Position numbers and translations under genes: made by a program
The notes under the pieces: generated by a model
What the model was told of the DNA's origin: nothing
The model's input: only the letters and a program-made list of their open reading frames with translations
Databases searched by the model: none
DNA from: Branchinecta lynchi
Lineage: Eukaryota; Arthropoda; Branchiopoda; Anostraca; Branchinectidae
Length of the DNA stretch: 64,000 bases
NCBI GenBank assembly: GCA_023053575.1
Contig: JAKZAP010000011.1
Coordinates: forward strand, 5,456,001 to 5,520,000
Direction of reading: 5' to 3'
Shown: piece after piece, positions 1 to 10,425 of the stretch
Position numbering within the stretch: position 1 is the first letter of the stretch
Layout: the number at the start of each line of letters is the position of its first letter

Positions 1-234
1 AGGCAAATGTAAACGCCACAAATGCAAATTTTTGCATATCTGTAAGTTTGCCATTGTCAACCAGTGCAATAAGAATCGTTTGTAAATTTGATCATGTTTC
101 AGTCTGCAAGGCCGCCTCCAGCGGTCTCTGTTTTGGATGCGACAAACTACATATTGAGATACCGATCGAGTTTCTGCCGCGAAATTTGAAACTGACGCAA
201 ATATTCCGGAGCCCCCCAGGTCTTTCACTGAAAA
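1..234. other. Unassigned sequence at window start
   Basis: No gene or repeat is recognised. It may be intron of the host gene whose exons begin at 3725, or the 5' part of LINE copy A. Stops occur in all frames relevant to the LINE until about position 234. Confidence 0.4.
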
Positions 235-3200
235 CCGTCATTTTTTAGAACGAGGGCCAGTGACACAGAGGACAACCCCCAAACCCCATCCTCTGCTTCA
301 AGCGGTGTCCGTTCGTGGTACTTATCCGGGAGTGAAAAGCATACTCGACCCCATACCCCCTCCCCCTTCCACTCATCATTTCTCCCATCTGTCACTCGTG
401 CAGTCATATCACAAGCCTCGTTTCCCCCTGGCTCCCCCAAGCCCCCTAAATCAAAACCATCGTCGGGTGTCAAATCAAATAAACTTCCCTTTCCCACCTC
501 CTCCTTTCCCTTATCTGGGTACCGCAGTGTAACAGATAATTCTACTACTGGCGATGACGCAGTTTCGCTTGTATCATCAATTCCAGTAAAAAATAGATTT
601 GAGCCCCTCACTTACAGTGATATCATGATTCCTACGGTTGGGAGCCGGAATTCCTTGGCACCTCCTCCTGTTTGCCCGATTGTTTTGGAAAACAGCTTCT
701 CATCCATCCCTCGTACTCAGCTTCCTGGAAAATCTAAATCCCATCCGCGTCCTCCTACTTCCGCGTCAAATCGTTCGCCAGATGAAAAGGGTTGTCCTGG
801 GAGTCCCACCCGGGAGCATACAAATAATAATCAACGGTATCACTTCCCTCGCCTCTTATTAAGTAATGCAGAAAGCCTTAACTTTGATAAACTTATTGAA
901 CTTGAACTTACTGCAAAAAATTTAGCCTCAGATTTAATTTGCATTACTGAGGTTCAGTCCCAGGACACCGAAACTTTGAAGATGGCTGATTTCCATGAGT
1001 TTGTTAAACTTCGGCCACATGACCATAAGCTTGGTAAAAAGGGTGGAGGAGTTTTGATTTTTTGCCGTAATAATTTGTCACCTAGCGAAGTAAAAGTTCC
1101 CGGAATTAATGAATATGATGAAATGATTTGGATAAAAGTTAAACCAAAAATTTTACCTCGCCCCTTCAGTAACATTATTGTGGGATGCTTTTATTATTCA
1201 CCAGGCCAAAAATCAGAGCAGCGAAAAGATTTCTTGGACAAACTTCATGCATCTCTTGATTACCTCCAGTCAAAACATCCTAACGCTGGGATCCTGCTTG
1301 CTGGGGACGGGAATGAGCTAAACCTCAGTAACCTTTGTCGGGGAGCAAATTTAAAACAAATCGTTAATATTCCAACGACAAAAGGTGGCACTTCACTCGA
1401 CATAATATGCACAAACATGCATGAATTTTATCAAAAACCCAACTCCCTCCCCCCGCTTGGCGGAAGCTACCATTTCACGTTATCACTAGACCCAATACAA
1501 GGCCTGATTCCAAAGTACAAGTTTGATGAATTTAAATACCGTCCAATTACCGATGGTGGCCTGCTTAAGTTTGGGGCATGGCTGTCAGAGGAGCAATGGG
1601 ATGGTGTCCTTGCTGCTGATGATTCTAATAAGAAGGCCGAAATTTTTCAAGAAAAGCTTCTTAATAATTATGTCCTTCACTTCCCAGAAGTCAAAAAGAA
1701 AAGATGTTCTAATGATAAGCCGTACGTGAACGATGTACTGAAAAATTTAATCCGCCAAAAACTAAGGCTATTCCGTCAAGGAAAAATTGAAGAAGCTAAC
1801 CTATTAAGAAAATGTATAAAAAAGCAGATCCGAAAAGCTTCATCCGAGTACTACCGTAACAAAGTAAGCGAACTCTTCAAATCCCGACCAAAGCAGTGGT
1901 ACAACACAGTCAGGAAAATTAGCGGTAAAATGGTCAAAATTGTTGATTTCAACCTTGATGAACCGCCAGATACCACAGCTAATTCGCTAAATAAACACCT
2001 TTCGGCTATTGTGCAAACTCTTCCTCCTCTCCCAAGTAATACCTCTTTTCCCCCGTTACCAGATCACGTTATCCCAGCAATACTACCTGTGGATGTTGAA
2101 GCAAAAATCCGTAAACTAAAGAGAACTTCAATATGCCCCCTTGATATTCCGATTGATTTGGTCCAAGCATTTCCCGATAAACTATCAAAACCTTTGTCAG
2201 ATATTTTCAACACGATAACCAAAAGCGGTTTATTCCCTGATTGCTGGAAAAAAGGGTACGTTACTCCCATACAGAAGAAAGGGGCCAAACTGGATTTTAG
2301 TGGAGTCCGTCCTATTACTCTTACACCGATATTTTCCAAAATGTATGAGAGTTTTGTAGCAGATTGGCTCAAAGAAACGATCCATGATTTAATAGATGAA
2401 AACCAGTTCGGAAACATGAAAGGTTTATCGACGACACATTATCTGGTTAGCCTTCTCGACACTGTATATAAACTACTTGATGAGCCTGATACATGGCTGA
2501 ATCTTATTTTAGTTGACCTCCAAAAAGTGTTTGATCTTGTTAGTCACAATGTTTTAATTGAAAAATTATTAAATGAATTTAAAGTACCACCTTTTCTAGT
2601 TAATATCATTGCATCCTTTCTGTCAAATAGAAGTCAAGTTGTAAGGTATAAAAACATTTATTCAGATGCACTTCCTATTTCTTGCGGTGTTCCACAGGGA
2701 ACGCTCTTAGGTCCTCTGTTATTTTTGGTAATGATTAACAATCTTGCTAACGAATCAGCCGATCGCTGGAAGTTTGTGGACGACATGACATTACTTGAAA
2801 GGTGCAGAAGGAACATAAAGAGTACCGCAATGGAAATACTTGACGATATCGCTGCCGAAGCAGCCGAGTCGAAAATGAAAGTTAATTCACAGAAATCGAA
2901 TATCATGACCATAAGTTTTCTTAAATCAAAGCCATCGTTCACTACTCCAGTACCAAATGAAATATTTACAACAAAGACCAAACTTTTGGGGATCACACTG
3001 ACGAATGATCTGAAGTGGGAGGCTCACATTTGTTCCATTATTAAACAAGCCAGTGCGTCTCTGTCTCTCCTAAAACTGTTTTCCAAATTTTCGTGCCCTA
3101 AATCACATGTTCTCCGCCTTTACGTTACTTTCATCCGTCCGCTACTTGAGTATGCTTGTCCGGTTTGGCACTTTGGCCTGACAGTAGATCAGTCTGATAG

Positions 3201-3702
3201 GCTTGAAACTATTCAGAAGAGAGCTTTGAGAATCATCTACCGCCAGGGCAAAGTGCCTTATATCCTCCTCCTCAAAGAATTCCGCCTCCCTACTTTAGCA
3301 GCCCGACGTCTTACTCTTTGTACTGGTTTCGGGAACAGTCTGCGTTCCCACTCATGTTTTGAGCACCTGTTTCCTACCCCATATTGCCCGCCAAAACCTC
3401 GACTACCTCGAGCTGTAGCACAAAAAGTTCCGGTTCTTAACCCTGTTTGTACAAGAACCGATCGCTACAGAAAGAGCTTTGTACCATCTTTTGTTGAAGT
3501 TTTGAACAATTGATTAACTATTTCCCTTTAATGTTTTAATTGTCTAGGGTTTTTATTCTGTTTGATCATTTTTTGACTATTGCTTTATTATGTACAACCG
3601 CCTTATTAAATGTTTTGTAATTATGATGTACCTGACGTAAACGACAAGTTCGGCAATCCAATGCTGTGAAAGTCTCGTTTTACAATAAAGTATCAGTCAG
3701 TC
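235..3702 (+). mobile_element. Non-LTR retrotransposon copy A (CR1/Jockey-like)
   Basis: One long ORF encodes an apurinic-type endonuclease followed by a reverse transcriptase. It is followed by about 170 bp of 3' UTR and a short tail of TATCAGTCAGTC type, as in LINEs that end in short repeats instead of poly(A). From about 506 onward it matches copy B at 12471-15668 with an offset of 11965, so the 3' end near 3702 is well supported. The 5' limit is uncertain: the reading frame is open from 235, and copy B is shorter at its 5' end. The exact clade is inferred only from the look of the motifs. Confidence 0.9.
625..3513 (+). CDS. LINE A endonuclease/reverse transcriptase (ORF2-like)
   Basis: The 962-residue protein starts at the first ATG of the frame. 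Endonuclease motifs in order are Asn81 (LSNAESL), Glu109 (ICITEVQ), GCFYYSPGQ, and Asp228 in AGDGNEL. The final motif, normally SDH, reads SYH with Tyr282 and His283. The reverse transcriptase follows: PLDIPIDLVQAFP, the VRPITLTPIFSK block, CGVPQGTLLGP at 687-697, and the catalytic pair in FVDD at Asp719-Asp720. A C-terminal region of about 200 residues follows the RT. There is no frameshift or internal stop. Its role is target-primed reverse transcription of its own RNA. The upstream frame is open back to 235 without an ATG, so the native start may differ. Identity as a LINE polyprotein is certain; present activity is not. Confidence 0.93.
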   Translation: MIPTVGSRNSLAPPPVCPIVLENSFSSIPRTQLPGKSKSHPRPPTSASNRSPDEKGCPGSPTREHTNNNQRYHFPRLLLSNAESLNFDKLIELELTAKNLASDLICITEVQSQDTETLKMADFHEFVKLRPHDHKLGKKGGGVLIFCRNNLSPSEVKVPGINEYDEMIWIKVKPKILPRPFSNIIVGCFYYSPGQKSEQRKDFLDKLHASLDYLQSKHPNAGILLAGDGNELNLSNLCRGANLKQIVNIPTTKGGTSLDIICTNMHEFYQKPNSLPPLGGSYHFTLSLDPIQGLIPKYKFDEFKYRPITDGGLLKFGAWLSEEQWDGVLAADDSNKKAEIFQEKLLNNYVLHFPEVKKKRCSNDKPYVNDVLKNLIRQKLRLFRQGKIEEANLLRKCIKKQIRKASSEYYRNKVSELFKSRPKQWYNTVRKISGKMVKIVDFNLDEPPDTTANSLNKHLSAIVQTLPPLPSNTSFPPLPDHVIPAILPVDVEAKIRKLKRTSICPLDIPIDLVQAFPDKLSKPLSDIFNTITKSGLFPDCWKKGYVTPIQKKGAKLDFSGVRPITLTPIFSKMYESFVADWLKETIHDLIDENQFGNMKGLSTTHYLVSLLDTVYKLLDEPDTWLNLILVDLQKVFDLVSHNVLIEKLLNEFKVPPFLVNIIASFLSNRSQVVRYKNIYSDALPISCGVPQGTLLGPLLFLVMINNLANESADRWKFVDDMTLLERCRRNIKSTAMEILDDIAAEAAESKMKVNSQKSNIMTISFLKSKPSFTTPVPNEIFTTKTKLLGITLTNDLKWEAHICSIIKQASASLSLLKLFSKFSCPKSHVLRLYVTFIRPLLEYACPVWHFGLTVDQSDRLETIQKRALRIIYRQGKVPYILLLKEFRLPTLAARRLTLCTGFGNSLRSHSCFEHLFPTPYCPPKPRLPRAVAQKVPVLNPVCTRTDRYRKSFVPSFVEVLNN

Positions 3703-3724
3703 AAACGAGTCTGTTTGATTCTAG

Positions 3725-3838
3725 GCGCTGAAAACAAAGCCTTACTATGACCAGGATGACGAAGACAGCTTGGACAGCACGACGACAATGGTAGCCAGAT
3801 CAACAGTTGCCTACGGCCGCCAGGCTTCGTCAGTCAAG
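3725..3838 (+). CDS. Internal exon of unrecognised host gene (exon a)
   Basis: Preceded by an acceptor ending TTCTAG and followed by AAG then GTTCGT, a slightly unusual donor. It reads as 38 codons in phase 0, including KPYYDQDDEDSLDS and VAYGRQASS, with strongly coding-like composition. It joins in frame to exons at 10022, 24579 and 27582, which together give the C-terminal 203 residues of a protein ending at 27827. I do not recognise the family. The acceptor lies only 22 nt after the tail of LINE A. Confidence 0.72.
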
Positions 3839-3918
3839 GTTCGTAGCAAGCTCGTTCATGCCTCCATAGAAATTGACTTCCACATTCATGCTCTTTCTTA
3901 TGAATAGAGAGAGAGGTG

Positions 3919-4153
3919 TTGACTAAACTTTAGCCGATTATCTACGGGTCTTGAGGTCACACGAGAAGTACTAACGGAACTGATTGTCCCCGAGATTATC
4001 CCTAGTACGGTTTATAAGTATAAACGCGTCCGGCGACTCGTTGGCCGCTCGGCTCTATATATATAGATATAAATGTATGTTCGGCAACATTAATTTAATC
4101 GAGTTTCTTTCATGACGTCACGGGCCGCAGGTAATCGGCTAAAGTTTAGTCAA
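3919..4153. mobile_element. Short inverted-repeat element (MITE-like)
   Basis: TTGACTAAACTTTAGCCGAT at 3919 is repeated as its reverse complement ending at 4153, a 22-bp perfect inverted repeat enclosing about 190 bp without coding potential. AG-rich sequence flanks both sides (GAGAGAGAGG), so a target duplication cannot be read cleanly. The superfamily is unknown. Confidence 0.65.
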
Positions 4154-4994
4154 TACCGAGAGAGAGAGGCTGGTGCTGGATTAATTGAAAACTATCGCAG
4201 CCCTAATTTGCAGTTTCATAATGGTCAATAAAGCACAATACATATAAATGTAAAAAAAAAAGAACGGAAACACCTGTTATTGTTTTGTGTTATTATTATC
4301 TTTCAGTTGGGTCGATAACTTCCAAGGCGAGAAAATTCCGTGGCCCGATCACAACAGTCTTATGATAATCCGTTCGTTTTGCTTGGCCTTCCTTTAATCA
4401 TGGTTTGTACTAATAGCGAAAGTTCCAAGGCATAACCGTGTAATCCAGTCTCTGTGAAAGTGTGCGAAGATTGTGGGCTTGTCTACTTTTCTGAAGAATA
4501 CTGATGTTAGTGTAAGCAGAGCAAAATAACATTAAAGAGTAGTGCCAAGACTTGAAAAAATTGACACCAGAAAAAAGTTGCACTACCAGTAATAGTGAAC
4601 GGCCCTACTGAAACTCAATCGGTCATGCACCAGCGCTGGCTCCAATAACTTCATATTCTGAACAGAGAAAAAATAAAGATAAAGCCTCCCCAGTTTCCTC
4701 GACGTGTGCAGACGGCATCATACCTTTACTAGAAAATTCCAAGCCCGCAAGTTTGTCTCGCTTTAAATTTCGTGGGTGGCGCTATGAGTATGGCCCGTTT
4801 GCGAAGCAAGGAAAGCATATAGGTCTTGACGCTACTCCCTAGTGTTATTTTGCTCTGGTTTAAAGATGATCTCCGCTTTAAACCACCTGTACTTTCTATT
4901 TTGAAGGAATACCCCCCCCCCTTCAGCACGGTTTGAGAAGGAAGTCTGTCGAAACGATTTCGCCTAAAATAAGCTTTTCTCGGAGCGAAGCGTG
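4154..4994. other. Intron sequence, nothing recognised
   Basis: Lies between exons a and b of the upstream host gene. I see no ORF with family resemblance and no clear repeat structure. Confidence 0.5.
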
Positions 4995-5950
4995 TACCGC
5001 TTTTTGGGATCCCAAAACGTAAGTGGAGGGTTACCTATGACATCGCAAAAGTTGTCCGTCTGTATGTGAGCACTATAACTCTCGATAGGAATGAGATATT
5101 TGATGAAACTTGGTGTGAGGATTCTGTGTGTCAAGGGAAATGTCGAGTTCGTAGATGGGCTATGTAGTCCTTCATTAGGGTTGGGGGAGAGGGTTCAGAT
5201 TAAGGGACAAACAAAATATTTTTAAATAGGTAATGAGATAGTAAGAATTACATGCTAAACTCGAATATGTAAACTATTTTCTCGCCGGACAAGTAGTTAG
5301 CTTGGAATCCGGCCAGAACCGGAAACTTTGTTAGAAGTAAAAGTTTTATTTTAAGCTGATTATATGGTCGATTTATGATGAACACGAATATGAAAACCAT
5401 TTTCTCGCCGGACAAGTAGTTCGCTCGAAATCTGGCTAAAACCAGAAACTTTGCTAAAAGTAAAAGTTTTATTTTAAGCTGATTATATGTTAGATTTAGG
5501 GGTAAGAAAACATGCTGAACACGAATATGAGAACCGTGTTTTTCGCTGGACAAGTAGTTCGCCCAGAATCCGGCCAAAACCGGAAAATTTGTTGAAAGCA
5601 AAAGTTGTATTTGTAGTTAATTAGACGTTTGATTTAGGGTTAAGAAGAAACGCTGAATCTGTATATGATAACCCTTTTTACCCGGACATATAGTTCACCC
5701 GGAATCCGGCTGAAACCGACAAGTTTGTTATAAGTTAAATTTTATATGAAGTTGATTAGATGTTGGATGTAGGGGTAAGGAGATACGGTGAATTAGTTTT
5801 TGAGCTTTATTTTTTTGCCGGACAAGTAGCTCCGGAATTCCACCGAAACCGGAAAATTGGCAAAAGTAAGGCAGGAAGTTTCGATCGGTTACGTCAAAAT
5901 AGATAGGAGTTAGAAGGGCAAACACACATGCTGAATCCATATCTGAACGT
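4995..5950 (+). repeat. R1 repeat with ~136-bp tandem units
   Basis: Opens with the palindrome TTTTGGGATCCC (the 63490 copy continues AAAA), then GTAAGTGGAGGGTTACC, a GTCCGTCTG stretch and a GATGAAACTTGGTG motif. From about 5284 there are five degenerate tandem units, each with a gccggacaagtag core (starts near 5284, 5407, 5545, 5681, 5818; period 123-138). The same family occurs inverted at 25990-27045 and again from 63490. No coding capacity is seen; short ORFs inside it are accidental. Confidence 0.8.
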
Positions 5951-7228
5951 GGTTTCTCAGATCTACCAGTTATTGTACTATCTTTTGAAAATGAACAAAA
6001 AACGATTATTTTAGTTTTGAAGGTGTTTCAACCCCCACTATAAGCCTTGATCTGTTTCTAAATTTTTAAAATAATAATATTTAACTGTCTGGATCAAATA
6101 TGTGTGTATTATAGTGTAATAGGATTAGTTTTACTGTACTACGCTTAGATCCGGACAAATGCTCGACTTTACCAACTCTGTTCTAGTTGTCCTATTCTGC
6201 TTCGAAATCCAACTCGTAGGCAAAATAAATAGAAGTGACATGGCACTAAGCATGACATTTCAGATTCTGCCAGCTAATCAAACTGATAGGAATACTTCTG
6301 GGGAAATCTTTCGGTGCAATGGTGCCAAAAAGTTTTGTCCGGCTCGTGGGGCCGACAAAATCGCAGGAATAATTATCGTTGAACAATTTAAAGCACACCA
6401 CGCATTATTTGAATATCCAGAACTATTCGAATACTGTAAGACTAGGCTCTGCTTCTAACAAATTATCCACGGCTTTGGCCGTTTTAAACCTTTTTCCAGG
6501 ACCAGTGACTAATAGCAAAAACTAGGCAAAATTCAAATAACGGTTTACGCATCAGCGTAACACTCAGCGGGAGCATAATGCGCATGGAAACTAGTGAATC
6601 GTGGCAAGTGCACGGATTAGTGAGATATTGTTAATGGACTCCGCGGCTAAGAATAATGAACGCAGATACGGAACTTGGTTGCATCGACATAGTAGACACG
6701 ACGGGTCCTTTAAGCCCGTCTTCACAACGCTAGATATTGTGGTATAAGAACTAGATCTCATTCATGTACGCTATCCATTCGGAATTTATTTTTCGGTTCA
6801 TTTGAAAGTCTCTATTCTTTCAGACTGACGGAAATACTTGTTATTTCATAGCTAGCCCATGCTTTCATTTGGGGCCCCAAAAAACACTCTGATCATAAAT
6901 GATAAATGAAATGTTCGCCTGTGCTACTGTGCCTACTATTCTCTCGGCACGTCATTTACGTGTGGGTTTGTGCTTGGGATTTGAGCCACACAGAGTGCGA
7001 ATATTTCTATGTCTAGCAACTTTGCGAAAAAAGATCGGATGTTTCCTTAGTACACAAAAATTTGCCGGCATTCTTTGATAGCCCCCTCACATTATAATAT
7101 AAAAATGTTGTCTCTTAAAACTGCGCATCCTTGTGTTCTATGTTATAAACGTCTGACAGTGTGTGTCAGTTTTCTGTTGACTGGCTGTTTTTCTTTTTTT
7201 CCACCATTTGGGAAAAAAAAGCGACTGT
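5951..7228. other. Intron sequence, nothing recognised
   Basis: AT-rich sequence between the R1 and R2 repeats. An open frame at 6159-6458 shows no family features and is not called a gene. Confidence 0.5.
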
Positions 7229-9536
7229 TTATGTCACTTGCCCTTCGGTCAAGTGTCATGTGGTGATCGCAATTTGTGTCCGTCCGTCGGTCCCGGTTTT
7301 GCTAGTTCGGGCCGTTCAAGAGTTATTAATACGTCAAGATTCATCAGGGACCCCAAATGATTAAGTTGGAAATAGTCACTTTTCCAATCCGAGCATCAAG
7401 GCGGGGGGTCGAGGGAGGGGGAATCCGCAATCTTGACGTATTTATAACTCTTGAACGGGTGATGGGATCTTAATGAAACTTGGTATCTGGAAAGACCTCG
7501 TGTCTCAGACGATCCACGTAAAATTCGACCGGATCCGGTGACTTCGGGGAGAGCTGGAGGGGGGAACCAGAAATCTTGGAAAACGCTTAGATTGGAGGGA
7601 TCAGGATGAAACTTATTGGGAAAAGCAAGCACATGTCCTAGATATATCATTGACGTAACCGGACCGGATGCGGACACTATGAGGGAGTTCGCCGGGGGGG
7701 GGGGGGGGGGTCCGGATTTGTGATTATCCGTAAATTCGGTACTTCCTGATGTACTAGGACGAGGCAATTGGGGTGGCATATCAGAGACTTGAGTAAACTG
7801 ATTTGACAATAGTCGTTTGCGTGGATCGTCATGGGGGGAGTGGAGGGAGGGGGAATCCAGAATCTTGAGGTATTTATACTCTTGAACGGGTGATTGGAGC
7901 TAAATGAAGCTTGGTATTTGGAAAGACCTCGTGTCTCAGAGGATCAACATAATATCTGAACCAGATCCGGTGACTTCGGGGGGTGTTTGAGAGGGGAGCC
8001 GGAAATCATGGGAAACGCTTAGAGGGGTGGGATCAGGGAGAAACTTGGTGGGAAGAGCAAGCCCAGTCCTAGGTACAGGACACAGTGGGGGAGTTCGCCG
8101 GGGGGGGGGGGGGCGGATTTCTGATTATCCGTGAGTTCGGTACTTCCTGATGTACTAGGACGATGCAACTAGGCCTGGCGTATCGGGGGCTCAAACAAGG
8201 TGACTTGACAATAGTCGCGTGCATGATCCGATCATCGTGGGGGACGGAGGGATGTGGAATCCGGAATCTTGTGGCATTCATAACTGTCAGACGGGCGATC
8301 TGATTTGAATGAAACTTGGCAAGTGGAAAGAGGTGTCGTCTCAGATGTTCCATGTCAAGCCCTGACCCGATCCGATACTTGTGGGGGGGGAAGGGGGACA
8401 TCGCGATATTGGTGAAACGCCTAGCGCCGAGAGATCGGGATCTAATTTGGTGGGAAGAACAAGCATAAGCCGTAAATAGATTCTTGACAGAACCACATCA
8501 TAACGGGGCTTTTTAGGGGGAGCCGGAGGGGGTTTCCGGGAATTCAGGTCATCGCAAGCTAGGGTACTTCTACATGTGCTAAGGACGATGAAACTAGGCA
8601 GGTATATTATCGACCCGACTAAACAGACTTAAAGACCTGACACAATGCCCTAGACAAATTTCTGTTCCTGGATCCGGCCATTTTTGGGGGAGTTAAGGGA
8701 AGGGGAATCTGGAAAATTACTGACTTGCGTAGTTTGCGAACGGGTGGTCCGATTCGAGTGAGACTTTACGGGTGATGAGAACTAAATGAGCTAGATATGA
8801 AAAACAGGTCACCAAACCACATGCGGCATTGGCTGGGGTAGCTGGAGCGGGGGGGGGGGGGGGGGGGACCGTAAACTTTGTGACATGGTCAACAAACAAA
8901 CAAATGGGCTGACTGGGATGCAATTGTTGGACAGTACCGAGTTTATGCTGCCTAGTTTGTTATTTGGCGTCCGGCAACGGTATAGGAGGAGGATCAGACG
9001 GAACTGGAACCGACTCGAATCAAGCTTGAAGGACGAGAAGAGAAGATGTCAGAGATGCAAAGTTTATGTGTCCTAGTCTGCATTCGACCACAGTGGGACG
9101 AGTTGTAGGGAGGGGGGGGTGCGAAAATTTTGTAGCTCGCGGGACGGAGTAGAAACGGACGGAGTGACTTCAATAAAACTTGGAAAGAGTAGAGATAATA
9201 TGTCCTAGATGACATATTTTAGGGTACGGACCGGATTTGAACACGGTGGGGAGGGGGGGGATACCGGAGTTTCCCGAAAAAAGCTTCGACCTGAGTTAGA
9301 CTAGATAGCGGTACGAGAAGATGCCTTGGACAATCTGTAAATGTGGCTGAACTAGAATTGGCCCGGGTACGGAATTTTGAGGGCGTGGCGTACCGGCAAT
9401 GGTACATGACTCCTAGGAATCAAACTAGTATGGTGATATATGTGCTCTAAATATCCGAGGCAATGCCGGAAATGCTCATGCTCGCCTGAAATTAGATAAC
9501 TTATTTCTGGGTCCGATCCGAGGGGGGCTGAAGGTG
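7229..9536 (+). repeat. R2 repeat, long degenerate tandem array
   Basis: Begins with an imperfect hairpin (GTCACTTGCCCTTCGGTCAA, then GTGTCAT), then GTCCGTCCGTCGGTC and GTTTTGCTAGTTCGGGC. Diverged units of roughly 280-370 bp follow, each with runs of G, a gaatccggaatcttg motif and gatgaaacttggt. Long G runs occur at 7687-7710, 8100-8114 and 8851-8868. Related copies are at 22405, 53263 and 57628 (+) and at 10426, 11456 and 56520 (-). Proline-rich antisense ORFs here are translations of the G runs. Confidence 0.78.
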
Positions 9537-9592
9537 AATATTCTTTGAGCCCAAGCTGACTTTGAAACATTTATTCCAATAATTTTTTCAAC

Positions 9593-9668
9593 GGATACGT
9601 CAGCTACGATTCTTCATCAGCGATATTTTGGCCCTTCTTGGCAAGGGTCCTCGTCAGGCTGTCAGTCC
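9593..9668 (-). ncRNA. Degenerate hammerhead ribozyme-like motif
   Basis: On the - strand the left arm gives CTGACGA at 9657-9651 with the same stem II as the right arm, but the GAAA core reads AAAA (G12 to A), which should abolish activity. The predicted cleavage triplet and stem I strand are retained. Confidence 0.4.
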
Positions 9669-9743
9669 TCTTGTTCAACTTCGGGGAAGGAAATAAACCT
9701 GTGATTATTACAGGTTTATTTCCTTCCCCGAAGTTGAACAAGA

Positions 9744-9819
9744 GGACTGACAGCCTGACGAGGACCCTTGCCAAGAAGGGCCGAAATATCGCTGATGAAG
9801 AATAGTAGCTGACGTATCC
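9744..9819 (+). ncRNA. Candidate type I hammerhead ribozyme
   Basis: CTGACGA (9755-9761) is followed by stem II (GG, bulged A, CCCTT, loop GCCAAG, AAGGGCC) and GAAA (9783-9786). A short, bulged stem III (ATAT with ATaGT) closes on the triplet GTA, with predicted cleavage after 9807. The bases GCTG after the cleavage site pair with CAGC just before CTGACGA, the canonical stem I register. A second helix (GGA with TCC) lies beyond an internal loop. The core rule set matches; activity is inferred. Confidence 0.55.
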
Positions 9820-9884
9820 GTTGAAAACATTGTTGGAATAAATGGCTGAAGGTGGATTTTGTAACATTCTTATCTACTTTCTTG

Positions 9885-9985
9885 AAAAAACTGTTGTTTC
9901 TAAGAAAAAATGACTGTTTTTTTGTTCGATAAACGACTGTTTTAATAAAAAATCGACTATTTTTACGAAAAACGTCGGCCATTGC
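9885..9985 (+). repeat. Fragment of hAT-like element interior
   Basis: Contains the degenerate repeat cgactgtttt-nnn-gaaaaa seen inside the complete elements at 36907-37290 and 61667-61960, and ends with a GTCGGCCA match. The terminal CAGAGGCGT is not seen here. Confidence 0.5.
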
Positions 9986-10021
9986 GTAACAGTATTCTTC
10001 TTAATCATTTGTTTCATATAG

Positions 10022-10198
10022 GAGTCTCAGCAGTCTATCGCTGCCAGCGAGATCGCCACGCCAGGAAAGCCAGGTCACACCAAGAAATTTTTCACCCAGA
10101 GAAGCAACGAGAGCTCCTTCAGAGGAAAAGCTCCTACTGGCGGTAGCGTCCTGAAAAAGATGAGCCCAGGTCAGGTCATTGCTGCATCTGCCTCGAAG
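10022..10198 (+). CDS. Internal exon of unrecognised host gene (exon b)
   Basis: Acceptor ATATAG and donor AAG then GTATGT. It has 59 codons in phase 0, continuing exon a, and reads as a polar segment with KKFFTQRSNESSFRGKAPT and LKKMSPGQVIAASASK. The composition (many Ser, Lys, Gly, Pro; no hydrophobic segment) suggests a disordered region of a nuclear or cytoskeletal protein, but that is only inference. Confidence 0.75.
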
Positions 10199-10425
10199 GT
10201 ATGTAGTCGATAAGAACATTTCAGTCCAAACTGGAAAGTTTTCGTTGATTTTGATCCAGTAGTTTAGTGAGGTCGTGGCCGTGACGGTGGTAAATGTAGT
10301 CTTAGCTTGGTTTTAGTCAGGAGTTTTTTCCAGGTCCAAAAAGGATTGTTGCAATAATACTAACTGAAGAGATTATCATGGCAACGCCCTGGCACGGGAA
10401 ATTAGAACCTTTAGTTTGAAAACAA
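10199..10425. other. Intron sequence, nothing recognised
   Basis: No feature found between exon b and the inverted R2 copy. Confidence 0.4.

Larger units (their letters stand above)
9537..9844. mobile_element. Foldback element with near-perfect 277-bp palindrome
   Basis: From 9568 to 9844 the sequence is an almost perfect inverted repeat centred at 9706, with a 7-nt turn. The left side continues outward (AATATTCTTTGAGCCCAAGC) with sequence found at the right end of the 36405 and 60993 copies. Each arm contains one hammerhead-like motif (listed separately). There is no ORF of substance. Confidence 0.85.

Noticed and set aside
5248..5601. Open frame of 117 codons on the - strand with internal repeats
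   Set aside because: It reads through R1 tandem units; the repeated peptides simply reflect the DNA repeat.
5284..5950. Regularly spaced repeats that could suggest a CRISPR array
   Set aside because: The window is an animal genome, the repeats are long and degenerate, no cas genes exist, and whole units rather than short repeats with unique spacers are repeated.
7396..9570. Antisense proline-rich open frames (poly-Pro stretches)
   Set aside because: They are translations of G runs in the R2 array, differ between units and have no conserved protein features.
9811..9829. Alternative hammerhead register with cleavage at ATC before CGTTG
   Set aside because: It needs an extra unpaired C at position 1.1 and leaves weaker stem I pairing; the GTA/GCTG register gives canonical pairing in several copies.
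9604..9867. Open frames reading ALLGKGPRQAV and similar in the foldback elements
   Set aside because: The same peptide appears wherever the foldback arm occurs, on both strands; explained by the hammerhead repeat.
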